Notes under the pieces: model-generated
Database searches by the model: none
What the model saw: only the letters and a program-made list of their open reading frames with translations
What the model was told of the DNA's origin: nothing
Program-made: the position numbers and the translations under genes
Assembly: GCA_023150835.1 (NCBI GenBank)
Contig: JAKLKB010000023.1
Location: 1-61,337 of the forward strand
Origin: Myxococcota bacterium
GTDB taxonomy: Bacteria > Myxococcota_C > UBA6777
Reading direction: 5' to 3'
Length of the DNA stretch: 61,337 nt
Shown here: positions 40,619 to 48,626 of the stretch, piece by piece
Layout: the number at the start of each line of letters is the position of its first letter
How positions within the stretch are numbered: position 1 is the first letter of the stretch

Positions 40619-42763
40619 TTACTTTCCACGTTGTTTGGCGAAACCCTTGATCTCAAAGTCTTTGAAGTCGCAGTGCGCGTTACGGCAGAAAACACCCGCA
40701 TTGAATTCTGTGATGGCTTGTGCGGGGAGTTGAAGTTGCTGGATGCTTTTGTCTTGGATAAAGGCGGAAACAAGGCCACGTTGGACGATCAGTTTGAGAT
40801 GGAGGTGTTGGCGCGTGTGGAAGGTTTCGTTGTAGGTGCCGGTGTGTTCGATCGGTGCGGTGGATGCGTTGCGTGCGGGATGGTAGTGGAGTTGGTAGCT
40901 CCATGTCCCAGCTACGGGGCGCATCCGCAAACTGATCTCGCTGCCGTCAAGTCCACGAAGCCCAAGGCCCAAGGTGGTTTGGCGCTTGTTGGCGGATTGG
41001 GTGTTTCCAAGTCCGCGCTGGAGGTGGCGCAGATAACTTTGAAGAGGGGTGTGGTTTTGGCCTTCTTTGACGATCGCGGGGAGGAAAGCGGCGCGGGTTT
41101 GAACTTCGAGGTCATCGGCTTGAAGAAGGTGGCCTTTGTAGAGAGCCCAACGCAGATCGACGTTGTGGTTGAAACCTTTGTGGTAGGTGTCTTGTTGGAG
41201 ATTTTGATCGAGGGGCTGCCAGAAGCCTTTGTTGTGCCACTGTGTGCGGGGATGGCCGCCCCAAGCGTCGGTTGCGGGTCGTGCGCGGAGATCAAAAAAC
41301 AAGCGTTGTCGGCCATCTTGGAGGGTTGTGGTTTGGGCGTATTGTTTTTCCCAAGGGATCATCACGGGCGAACCGTTGAGGTCGCGAAGGTGCGGAGGCT
41401 TGGGAGAAAACAGAAAGAACAGCCCAACGGCAAGGGCGAGGGCCAACAAAACAAGACTGGTGATGATCAACTGGCGGAGTTTGTGCGGTTCCCAATCTTC
41501 GTGGAGGTCGGAGGTTTCGGGATCTTCGGCTTCGCTGCGTCGGCTGAGCGAGGCTTTGAGGCGGCTTGGCCAAAGAGTGAGGCGTTGGCGCAAAGAGCCT
41601 TGAGAGCGTTCGGGAGCCTCGGTGAGTGCGTGAGCGGCTTCGTGATCGACGACCGTATCGCGGGGGGCGGGGACAGGCGAATGGGAGGGGATAGCGTCTT
41701 GCAGGTCCTTCCACAATTGGTCGGTCGAATCGAAGCGTTTGAGAGGCGAAGTGGCGAGACAGCGTCGGATGATCTGATCGACTTTGGGGTGTTCGGGGAC
41801 GATGATGGTGTCGGGGCCGGGGAGTCGGGGAAAGGGGAGTTGTCCTGTGACCAGTTCAAACAGGATCACGCCCATGCTGTAGATGTCAGCGCGGTGATCG
41901 ACATTCTTTGCATCGCGCCGTTGTTCGGGGGCCATATAACACTCGGTTCCCATCGAGACAAAGCTTTTGGTGAGTTTGCGGATGTGCGTGGTTTCGTGGG
42001 TGACGCCCGCGAGGCCGAAGTCTGCGACTTTGAGCGTGCCGTCTGCCGTAAAGAGCAAGTTTTCGGGTTTCAAGTCGCGGTGGATCACGCCCTTGCTATG
42101 GGCATAAGCCATCGTCTTGGTCAGATCGAGCATGATACGGACGGCTTCTTGAGCAGGAAATGCCCCGTCTTGCATGAGTTCGCGCAGAGAAGGCCCATCA
42201 ATAAACTCCATCACAAAGTAATGGCGGTGGCGATTGGCTCCTCGGTCGATGACGTACACGATGTTGGGATGATGCAACTGGGCCATCGCAGCGGCTTCTT
42301 TGGTGAAGCGCATGATCGAGGCGTTGTTTCGGGCCAGTTGGGTATCGAGTGTTTTGATCGCGACGATCCGTCCGAGGGATTTTTGAACTGCGCGATAGAC
42401 TTGGCCCATGCCACCGCGCCCGAGGCAATCTTGGATATCGTAGCCATCGATGGCAAAGCTGGGTTTTCGAGCGTTATCGCGGGGTGTAGGCAGAGGGCGA
42501 TGGCGGACGCCGTGTGCAAAGGCAGCGGGTTCTTGTGGGGAGGGCTGGGCCTCTTGGGCTTGCCCATTGAGTAGCTCCATCTCTGGCAGGCCCACTTCGG
42601 TGGGGTCGTTGTAAGCGAGGGCAAGGTTGCCGTCGGCGGCGACCGCACGCAAGAGGGCGACACGAAAGTAAGCACGACATTTGACGCAGCGGGTATGCTC
42701 GCCGTGTTTGAGTTGGCTGACGTCTTGTTCGGCTTGGCAGTGTGGACAGGCTTGCAAGTTCAT
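40619..42763 (-). CDS. Zinc-ribbon transmembrane Ser/Thr kinase 3
   Basis: This 714-aa Hanks-type kinase starts at ATG 42763 behind GGAGAGAAAG. The N-terminal zinc ribbon has Cys6, 9, 26 and 29. After a linker, the kinase domain (about 105-370) has P-loop GRGGMGQV, VAIK lysine, HRDLKPEN, ADFGLA and MAPEQ, all intact. A basic linker leads to one membrane helix (LIITSLVLLALALAVGLFFLF). The extracytoplasmic C-terminus of about 230 residues is beta-rich (LGLGLRGLDGSEISLRM, WSYQLHYHPA, HLHLKLIVQRGLVSAFI), resembling a concanavalin/LamG or DUF1080-type jelly roll. It could bind a sugar or peptide ligand. A 222-base gap separates it from the downstream same-strand gene. Confidence 0.92.
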   Translation of the reverse strand: MNLQACPHCQAEQDVSQLKHGEHTRCVKCRAYFRVALLRAVAADGNLALAYNDPTEVGLPEMELLNGQAQEAQPSPQEPAAFAHGVRHRPLPTPRDNARKPSFAIDGYDIQDCLGRGGMGQVYRAVQKSLGRIVAIKTLDTQLARNNASIMRFTKEAAAMAQLHHPNIVYVIDRGANRHRHYFVMEFIDGPSLRELMQDGAFPAQEAVRIMLDLTKTMAYAHSKGVIHRDLKPENLLFTADGTLKVADFGLAGVTHETTHIRKLTKSFVSMGTECYMAPEQRRDAKNVDHRADIYSMGVILFELVTGQLPFPRLPGPDTIIVPEHPKVDQIIRRCLATSPLKRFDSTDQLWKDLQDAIPSHSPVPAPRDTVVDHEAAHALTEAPERSQGSLRQRLTLWPSRLKASLSRRSEAEDPETSDLHEDWEPHKLRQLIITSLVLLALALAVGLFFLFSPKPPHLRDLNGSPVMIPWEKQYAQTTTLQDGRQRLFFDLRARPATDAWGGHPRTQWHNKGFWQPLDQNLQQDTYHKGFNHNVDLRWALYKGHLLQADDLEVQTRAAFLPAIVKEGQNHTPLQSYLRHLQRGLGNTQSANKRQTTLGLGLRGLDGSEISLRMRPVAGTWSYQLHYHPARNASTAPIEHTGTYNETFHTRQHLHLKLIVQRGLVSAFIQDKSIQQLQLPAQAITEFNAGVFCRNAHCDFKDFEIKGFAKQRGK

Positions 42764-42850
42764 ACTTTCTTTCTCTCCAAAACAGACCATGGGCGATCTT
42801 GCCCTTGCAGTGGGTTTATACGCCTGTTGTGGCACGCGATCAGAGAAAGA

Positions 42851-43867
42851 TCAATTTTTTGGCTTGGTTTGGTGGGAGGAGCGAAGAAGGTCGATCAGTT
42901 GTTGGAGGTCGGGCGGGAGGGGAGAGTCAAAGCAGAGAGGCTCTTGGGTGACGGGATGGGTAAAGGCGAGACGCGCAGCGTGGAGGGCTTGGCGAGGGAA
43001 GTTGCGCAAGAAGTTCGGCCAGTTGTGGGGAGCCGTACCGCCATAAAGAGCATCCCCGATCAGCGGGCGTCCACGATCCGCAAGATGGACGCGGATCTGG
43101 TGCGTTCGCCCCGTATGAAGGCGCAATTGAACCAACGTCGCCAACGCATAACGCTCCACCACCACGAGATCTGTGATGGCGCGGCGTTCGCTTTCCACCA
43201 ACGAGCTAAAGCGCAAACGCTGCGTAGGATGCCGTCCATAGGGCGTATCGATGTGGAGGCTGTCTTCTTGGAAATGGCCGCGTGCGATCGCGAGATAACG
43301 GCGATCAAGGTGTTCTTTGGGGCGCAATCGAAACAGATCCGAGAGACCCCGATGGGACTGATCGTGTTTGGCAACCACCAACAAGCCCGAAGTATCGCGG
43401 TCTAAGCGGTGGACGATCCCGGGACGCAACGCGCCGCCGATCCCCGAAAGATCGCGGCAACGGTGTAACAACGCATTGACGAGCGTTCCGCTTGAATGTC
43501 CCGGGGCTGGATGGACGACCATCCCGACGGCTTTATCGACAACGATCAAGTGTTCGTCTTCAAAAACGATCTGGAGCGGCAGATCTTCGGGGATGGCGGT
43601 GATCGGCTCGGGCGGGGGAGGGATGATCTCGATGGTATCGCCCGAATGGATGCGATCTGCTGGGCGTGCAGGGCGATGGTTGCGGAAAATATGGCCTTCT
43701 TGAATCCAACGCTTGAGTTGAGATCGGCTGTAAGGCAAGCTATCGAGAGCCGCGAGAAAGCGATCAAGCCGTTGTTGGGCGTCTTGGGGGGAAACTTGAA
43801 GGACCAGTGCAGCGGATTCGGCTGAGGCTTCTTCGCTATCTTCCGTTAATTCGATATCTTCGTCCAC
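42851..43867 (-). CDS. rluD: RluA/RluD-family 23S rRNA pseudouridine synthase
   Basis: This 338-aa enzyme isomerises uridines to pseudouridine in large-subunit rRNA. An acidic N-terminal extension (about 25 residues) precedes an S4 RNA-binding domain (QQRLDRFLAALDSLPYSRSQ). The catalytic domain follows, with the catalytic Asp156 in HRLDRDTSGLLVVAK. Other family motifs are VDKAVGMVVHPAPGH, LHTGRTHQIRVHLA and PLIGDALYGG. The S4 domain and length favour RluD or RluC over RluA. The start is GTG at 43867 with AAAAAGG upstream. A family 2 repeat lies directly upstream, within about 40 bases. Confidence 0.93.
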   Translation of the reverse strand: MDEDIELTEDSEEASAESAALVLQVSPQDAQQRLDRFLAALDSLPYSRSQLKRWIQEGHIFRNHRPARPADRIHSGDTIEIIPPPPEPITAIPEDLPLQIVFEDEHLIVVDKAVGMVVHPAPGHSSGTLVNALLHRCRDLSGIGGALRPGIVHRLDRDTSGLLVVAKHDQSHRGLSDLFRLRPKEHLDRRYLAIARGHFQEDSLHIDTPYGRHPTQRLRFSSLVESERRAITDLVVVERYALATLVQLRLHTGRTHQIRVHLADRGRPLIGDALYGGTAPHNWPNFLRNFPRQALHAARLAFTHPVTQEPLCFDSPLPPDLQQLIDLLRSSHQTKPKN

Positions 43868-43908
43868 GTAGTCGGCCTTTTTCCGAGGGCGTTCTTCTCT
43901 CCCAAAAG

Positions 43909-44076
43909 AGGAGTGACGCAGTTGGACTTCGTCTTGTGGGGTGTCACCCCACGCCCCACAAGGGACTGTCGCCCCTTGACCCCGTATTGGCGAACAGATC
44001 GCTGGTTTTTCACGCCAACGACCCTGTCGCTTGGGCGTTCGCGAACACGGGTTTTTTTGCCAACAACGTCACTCCT
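43909..44076 (-). repeat. MITE-like dispersed repeat, family 2, full copy with terminal inverted repeats
   Basis: The 168-bp element is bounded by 17-bp inverted repeats (AGGAGTGACGCAGTTGG at left, complement of AGGAGTGACGTTGTTGG at right, 15 of 17 matching). CCAAAA occurs close to both ends, a possible target duplication. The interior is homologous in inverse orientation to 36583-36702 and 60221-60339 and contains GC-rich hairpins (GTGGGGTGTCACCCCAC). No open frame is inside. Confidence 0.85.
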
Positions 44077-44096
44077 TCCAAAAATAAAGGGGGATC

Positions 44097-44366
44097 TCAG
44101 TCCCAGATATGGGATTCGAGGTTTTTTTTGCGGTAGAGGATCACGTCGACCACTGCGCGTTCAAAGTAGTTGGTGGTGGCGAGGATCTCGGGCTTGACTT
44201 GGGCTTCGTATTGTTCTTTGCCTTCGGAGAAGAAGTTTTGCAGATCTTCAAAGAAAGAGTCTTTCATCACGCTTTCTTCGACTTTCTTTTTGTTGTACAT
44301 CTCGATGTCTTGGACAATATAGCGTGCGTAGCGCATCGCTTTTTCGGGAGTGTCTTTGCTCGCCAT
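44097..44366 (-). CDS. Small helical protein of unknown function
   Basis: This 89-aa soluble protein starts at ATG 44366 behind GAGGTGA. It is charged and helical: MASKDTPEKAMRYARYIVQD, then KKKVEESVMKDSFFEDLQNF, then EILATTNYFERAVVDVILYR, with no signal or membrane segment. Codon choice and the strong ribosome-binding site support a real gene. I do not recognise a family. It is divergent from the pseudokinase gene. Confidence 0.75.
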   Translation of the reverse strand: MASKDTPEKAMRYARYIVQDIEMYNKKKVEESVMKDSFFEDLQNFFSEGKEQYEAQVKPEILATTNYFERAVVDVILYRKKNLESHIWD

Positions 44367-44491
44367 CGTCGTCACCTCGCGTTGGATTGGTCTTTTGAGT
44401 TTGCACACAACGCCCGCAGCAAAACATGAAGCGATGCGCGTTGTCAAGATTGTGTTGGAGTTTGCGTGGGGGGTTGCGCTGGACAAAATAT

Positions 44492-44521
44492 TTGTCAAAG
44501 TGGAGCGATGTCGGCTACGAT
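44492..44521 (+). promoter_or_regulatory. Candidate promoter of the pseudokinase gene
   Basis: TTGTCA (44492-44497), an 18-base spacer and TACGAT (44516-44521), about 120 bases before the chosen ATG. Confidence 0.35.
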
Positions 44522-44641
44522 CGGGCGGACTCTTGTGGCACGCCATATAGAGACCAAAGCGAGACACCCCTTAGAACAAAGGAGAACCCGACAAAAACGC
44601 ACGATGTTTTCGGTGTGTTTTTCTCGGGTGCTTGTCGGAAG

Positions 44642-47600
44642 ATGACAGAAAAGAAGAAGTCACCCGAGGAAGAAAAGCTGTCCCTTGATGTTCCCGACGC
44701 GTCGTTGTTCCCAGCACTCCAAGAAGACGGAGCCAAGAGAGCGAGCGCTTCTTCCCCGGAAAAACGCAGCCCAGCCAAAGATACCTTTACAAGGGGATTA
44801 AAGGGTCTTGTGGACCCCAAGTCTTTGTTGGAGGCCGACAGTTCGGCTTCTTCTTCAAATGTCGAAAAAGGCCCGTTGTTGCCGAATCCACCCCCCACCC
44901 ATCTCTTGCGTTTGGGGTTCGATGGCCCGATGCCAACCCAAGGCGATCTGAATGCGGTGAGTGCGTCCTTGACGGAGATCGCCCCCGAACCGTTGACGCC
45001 TTTTTCTGCTTTGTCGGGCAGTTGGGAGCGTTGGGGGGGGGCCGCTTTTTTGGACCCTCGCCGTGTTGAACCGCCTCCCCATACCTCGCCTATCTCGGCA
45101 CAGCCCACTCAAAAAGTCTCTTCTTCGGGAAACGCCCCCAATCGGCCAGCCTCGGCACAGCCCACTCAAAAAGTCTCTTCTTCGGGAAACTACCAAACCT
45201 TTTCGGAGGTTGTGCGTGAGCAATCCCGATCGCTTTGGGAACAACCCCAAGAACCCGCCCCGTCACCACAGCCCGCACCCTCTTCTTCACAAATACAGCC
45301 CGATCCATCGCTCGCACAGCCCGCACCCTCTTCTTCACAAATACAGCCCGATCCATCGCTCGCACAGCCCGCACCCTCTTCTTCACAAATACAGCCCGAC
45401 CCATCGCTCGCACAGCCCGCACCCTCTTCTTTGCAAATGCAGCCCGATCCATCGCTTGCCGCACAAGATCCTTTGACGCCGATTGCAGCGGTGGCCTCGT
45501 TGTCTTTGCAGGAAGGGCAGGGCGCGGCCCCCAAAGGCCCATTTAATGCGGGTACGAGTCCATCTTCCACAATGTGGCCGGCCTCTGAACCCAGTTCACC
45601 GCACGAAGACGGGAGTTTTTCTGCGGCTTTTTGGGCCATCGTCGAAGATGCTCCCACTTCTCCCGATGACGATCTGCCGCCCCCTGCCTCGCACGTCCAA
45701 GCAAGTCCTTATCAGCCGTCTCCTCGCCCGTTGGTGGATCCGCTCAAACCTCCGAGTCCGCCTTCCACCCAGTCTCACTTCGATCGCGCCTCTGCCCCCT
45801 TCGACCCGCGCAGGAACCCTGCACTTGATGACGCCGAGGGTCATTCCCCTGCACCGACTTTCCATCCGTATGCTTTGGCCGACTCTCGGGACTTTGGGAA
45901 GCGATCGCCTTCGGGTGGATACGCGATCATGGAGCAGGACGAAACGCAGCTCGAAGATCTCAGCAAGCCCGCCATGCCTGCCGAATCCAAAAGTGCTTGG
46001 GATACTTCCACCCGCAATAAAGCAAAAAGTGTAGAGCTTTCCGCCCCGCCTACACGGACCTCTTCAACAAAGATCGAGACGAACATCCAAGAGGCCACTC
46101 AAGCCTCGCCGACGCGGACTTCTTCATCAAAGATCGAGACGAACATCCAAGAGGCCACTCAAGCCTCGCCGACACGGACTTCTTCATCAAAGATCGAGAC
46201 GAACATCCAAGAGGCCGCACAATCCTCCCGATCGCTCGCCGCCAAAGAGCGCGAAGTGCAGCTTTTGCGTGCGGCCCAACCCACCGACGAGATGCCCACG
46301 TTTACGCTATGGCCCGAAACAGAGGAACCCAAGCCCCACCGCACAAACCCTGCTTCTGCGGTGTGGCCTTCTTTGAATGAATCCGCTGCGCCTCCTGTTC
46401 ATGCCTCCAGCGCGGCGTTTTGGTCGCTCGCCGAACCTGAACCCGCCACCTCGCAGAAAACCACCTTGCCTTCGGTGAAAGCGCCTTCTGATCCTTCCCT
46501 CGCGCAGATCGTGCTAACCGATGCCTCCGACCTGTTGGAGCTGTCCGATTTTTCTGATGTCTCTGAACTGCCTGATCCCTCGAATGACCCGCAATTTTTG
46601 CACTTGGCAAACCCATCTGCGATCTCTGACGTTCCGAATCCATCGAGGCATCCGAACTTGTCCGAGATGTCGGATGCGATGAGGTTTGCAGATTCGTCGG
46701 ATCTCTCGGATGTTATGGAATTTTCGGACGCATCGGATCTCTCGGACGTTATGGGATTTGCGGACGTGTCGAGTCGCAACGATGCACCTGCCTTGAGACG
46801 CGATGCGTCTGTTTTGAAACACTGGCAACAGCCATCTGAAATGGCTCAAGCGATGGCGATGTGGGGAGAAGCGCCTCATGCGCCCGCTGCTTTGCCTGTC
46901 GTGGACAGCCCTCCAACACAACGGCCCTCTTCTCACCGCCGCGAAGTGCGTCAAAGCGCCGGAGATACGCTCGAAGAACCGACCGTAAGCGAGACCCGCT
47001 CCTCGAAGAAGCCCACCCCGCAGGAGGCCAAGAGAAAAGCCATGATCGATCACCCCCACGATCCGACCGATCCATCGCTACAGGATGGATCACGAAAACG
47101 CCGTTCGACTCCATCTTACGCAGATCTTGATGTGGTGCGAAAACTTCAATCGATGTGGATGTTGCCGCCTGAACTGCAAGCCTACGAGCGCGAAGATCGC
47201 GTTGCCATCGGCGACACGGGGATTCATCCTGTTGTGGGTCAACGCGGCACAAACCCGATGGTACCTCCGTTGGCAAAAGCTGCGCGTGGCGAGAGCGGCC
47301 CCCTTCCTTCGGCAGATCTCTCTCAGAAGATCGATCTCTCGAAAAGCACCGAAGCCCCGAACGATACAGAACAAGCCGAGATCGCTTTGGTGGTTTCGAT
47401 TGCACAACAAAAACTGCCGAAGCCGCCTGCTGCTGAGATCCGGCGTACAGTGCTTCCCGAGTACAAACAGCGGGCTGCTGGGGATGCGATCTTGCGGCGT
47501 GTGCAGGCGCGCTACGAAAGCATCCAAGTCATGTCCGAAGATGCGATGTGGCAGATCGAACTCGTTCGCGATCTGGATCTGAAACGCACCGTCGCGATCA

Positions 47601-48583
47601 AACGCTTGAAGCCTGAAATGCACATCCCCCACGCTGTGCTGCGGATGGCCGAAGAAGTTCAGATCATGGCGGGTCTCGCGCATCCCAACATCCCCGAGAT
47701 CCACGATGTTGGCGTCGATGAACAAGGCCGCTATTACTTTGTGATGGAACACCTCAAAGGCGAAACCATGCGTTCCATCCTCAAGAAACTCGCAAGCGGG
47801 GACGTTCGCTATCAAAAGCGATTCCCTCTCCAAACGCGATTGTTGATCTTTCGAGAGGTGCTTCGCGCTGTCGAATATGCCCATCGTAAGGGCATCTTGC
47901 ATCGAAACCTCAATCCTGCGCATGTGGTGGTTGGCGCACGCGACGAAGTCAAGCTCTTGGGTTGGGAGTTGGCTTACAAGTTTCACTCGATGGGCCAAGA
48001 CCCCGAACCGATGGGCGCAGAAGCGATGGATGCGATCTTTGCACCGATGGCTCCGATCCCCGGCCTTGTCACCTCCGAAGTCTTTCGGACACGCGATGGC
48101 CGCATCCAAGGCAGTCCCGCTTACATGGCCCCCGAACAGATCCGAAACCTCTCTTTGTTGATCGACGAACGCAGCGATGTGTACGGCTTGGCGACGCTAT
48201 TCTACGAATGGATCGGATTGCGCTATTATCTGGGACCCAAAAAGACGCTTGATGATCTTAGCGAAGGGATCGTTCGCGAAGAACCTGTTCCTTTGCATCT
48301 GCTTCGTTCCAATGCGCAGCCCGATCTTCCTTGGTCTGTCAGCCAGTTTGCAACACGCGCTTTGCAAAAAGATCCCAACCAACGTTTTGGATCGGCTGCG
48401 GAGATGCGTGCAGCTTTGGAGGCCGTGATCGTGGGAGGAGGCATCACACACAACGGAACACTCCCGCGTGCCTTGCGTTTTTTGGAAGAAAGACCAATTT
48501 GGGCGGGGTCTCTTTTGATCTTGTTTGTTTGTACGTTGATCCTCAGCGGGGTTCAGATCGCAACGTGGTTGCGGGCTTTTTGA
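44642..48583 (+). CDS. Giant membrane-anchored pseudokinase
   Basis: This 1,313-aa protein starts at an ATG just after GGAAG. About 960 residues of Pro/Ser/Ala/Asp-rich, apparently disordered sequence come first, with several tandem repeats. The kinase-like domain is about 965-1270. It keeps the VAIK lysine (VAIKRLKPEM, about 984-987) and the regulatory-lobe motif GSPAYMAPEQ. But the P-loop is lost (MSEDAMWQI where the neighbour has LGEGAVGEV), HRDLKPSN has become HRNLNPAH, and DFG has become LGW. It therefore lacks the catalytic base and the metal-binding Asp and Asn, and should not phosphorylate in the usual way. A C-terminal helix (WAGSLLILFVCTLILSGVQI) anchors it. Its closest visible relative is the next gene, an intact kinase of identical layout. 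Confidence 0.88.
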   Translation: MTEKKKSPEEEKLSLDVPDASLFPALQEDGAKRASASSPEKRSPAKDTFTRGLKGLVDPKSLLEADSSASSSNVEKGPLLPNPPPTHLLRLGFDGPMPTQGDLNAVSASLTEIAPEPLTPFSALSGSWERWGGAAFLDPRRVEPPPHTSPISAQPTQKVSSSGNAPNRPASAQPTQKVSSSGNYQTFSEVVREQSRSLWEQPQEPAPSPQPAPSSSQIQPDPSLAQPAPSSSQIQPDPSLAQPAPSSSQIQPDPSLAQPAPSSLQMQPDPSLAAQDPLTPIAAVASLSLQEGQGAAPKGPFNAGTSPSSTMWPASEPSSPHEDGSFSAAFWAIVEDAPTSPDDDLPPPASHVQASPYQPSPRPLVDPLKPPSPPSTQSHFDRASAPFDPRRNPALDDAEGHSPAPTFHPYALADSRDFGKRSPSGGYAIMEQDETQLEDLSKPAMPAESKSAWDTSTRNKAKSVELSAPPTRTSSTKIETNIQEATQASPTRTSSSKIETNIQEATQASPTRTSSSKIETNIQEAAQSSRSLAAKEREVQLLRAAQPTDEMPTFTLWPETEEPKPHRTNPASAVWPSLNESAAPPVHASSAAFWSLAEPEPATSQKTTLPSVKAPSDPSLAQIVLTDASDLLELSDFSDVSELPDPSNDPQFLHLANPSAISDVPNPSRHPNLSEMSDAMRFADSSDLSDVMEFSDASDLSDVMGFADVSSRNDAPALRRDASVLKHWQQPSEMAQAMAMWGEAPHAPAALPVVDSPPTQRPSSHRREVRQSAGDTLEEPTVSETRSSKKPTPQEAKRKAMIDHPHDPTDPSLQDGSRKRRSTPSYADLDVVRKLQSMWMLPPELQAYEREDRVAIGDTGIHPVVGQRGTNPMVPPLAKAARGESGPLPSADLSQKIDLSKSTEAPNDTEQAEIALVVSIAQQKLPKPPAAEIRRTVLPEYKQRAAGDAILRRVQARYESIQVMSEDAMWQIELVRDLDLKRTVAIKRLKPEMHIPHAVLRMAEEVQIMAGLAHPNIPEIHDVGVDEQGRYYFVMEHLKGETMRSILKKLASGDVRYQKRFPLQTRLLIFREVLRAVEYAHRKGILHRNLNPAHVVVGARDEVKLLGWELAYKFHSMGQDPEPMGAEAMDAIFAPMAPIPGLVTSEVFRTRDGRIQGSPAYMAPEQIRNLSLLIDERSDVYGLATLFYEWIGLRYYLGPKKTLDDLSEGIVREEPVPLHLLRSNAQPDLPWSVSQFATRALQKDPNQRFGSAAEMRAALEAVIVGGGITHNGTLPRALRFLEERPIWAGSLLILFVCTLILSGVQIATWLRAF
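45269..45460 (+). repeat. Four 48-bp units in the pseudokinase linker
   Basis: Four tandem units encode QPAPSSSQIQPDPSLA. The first three are nearly identical and the fourth is diverged (SSLQMQ). Confidence 0.9.
46052..46231 (+). repeat. Three 60-bp units in the pseudokinase linker
   Basis: Three tandem units encode TRTSSSKIETNIQEATQASP with few changes, a second independent expansion in the same disordered region. Confidence 0.9.
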
Positions 48584-48626
48584 TACTGTCTCCCCGTTGG
48601 TCCGAAAACAAAGGAACTTTTTTCGC

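Noticed and set aside
40604-42574. A 656-codon plus-strand frame
   Set aside because: Antisense to zinc-ribbon kinase 3, which has all kinase motifs on the minus strand.
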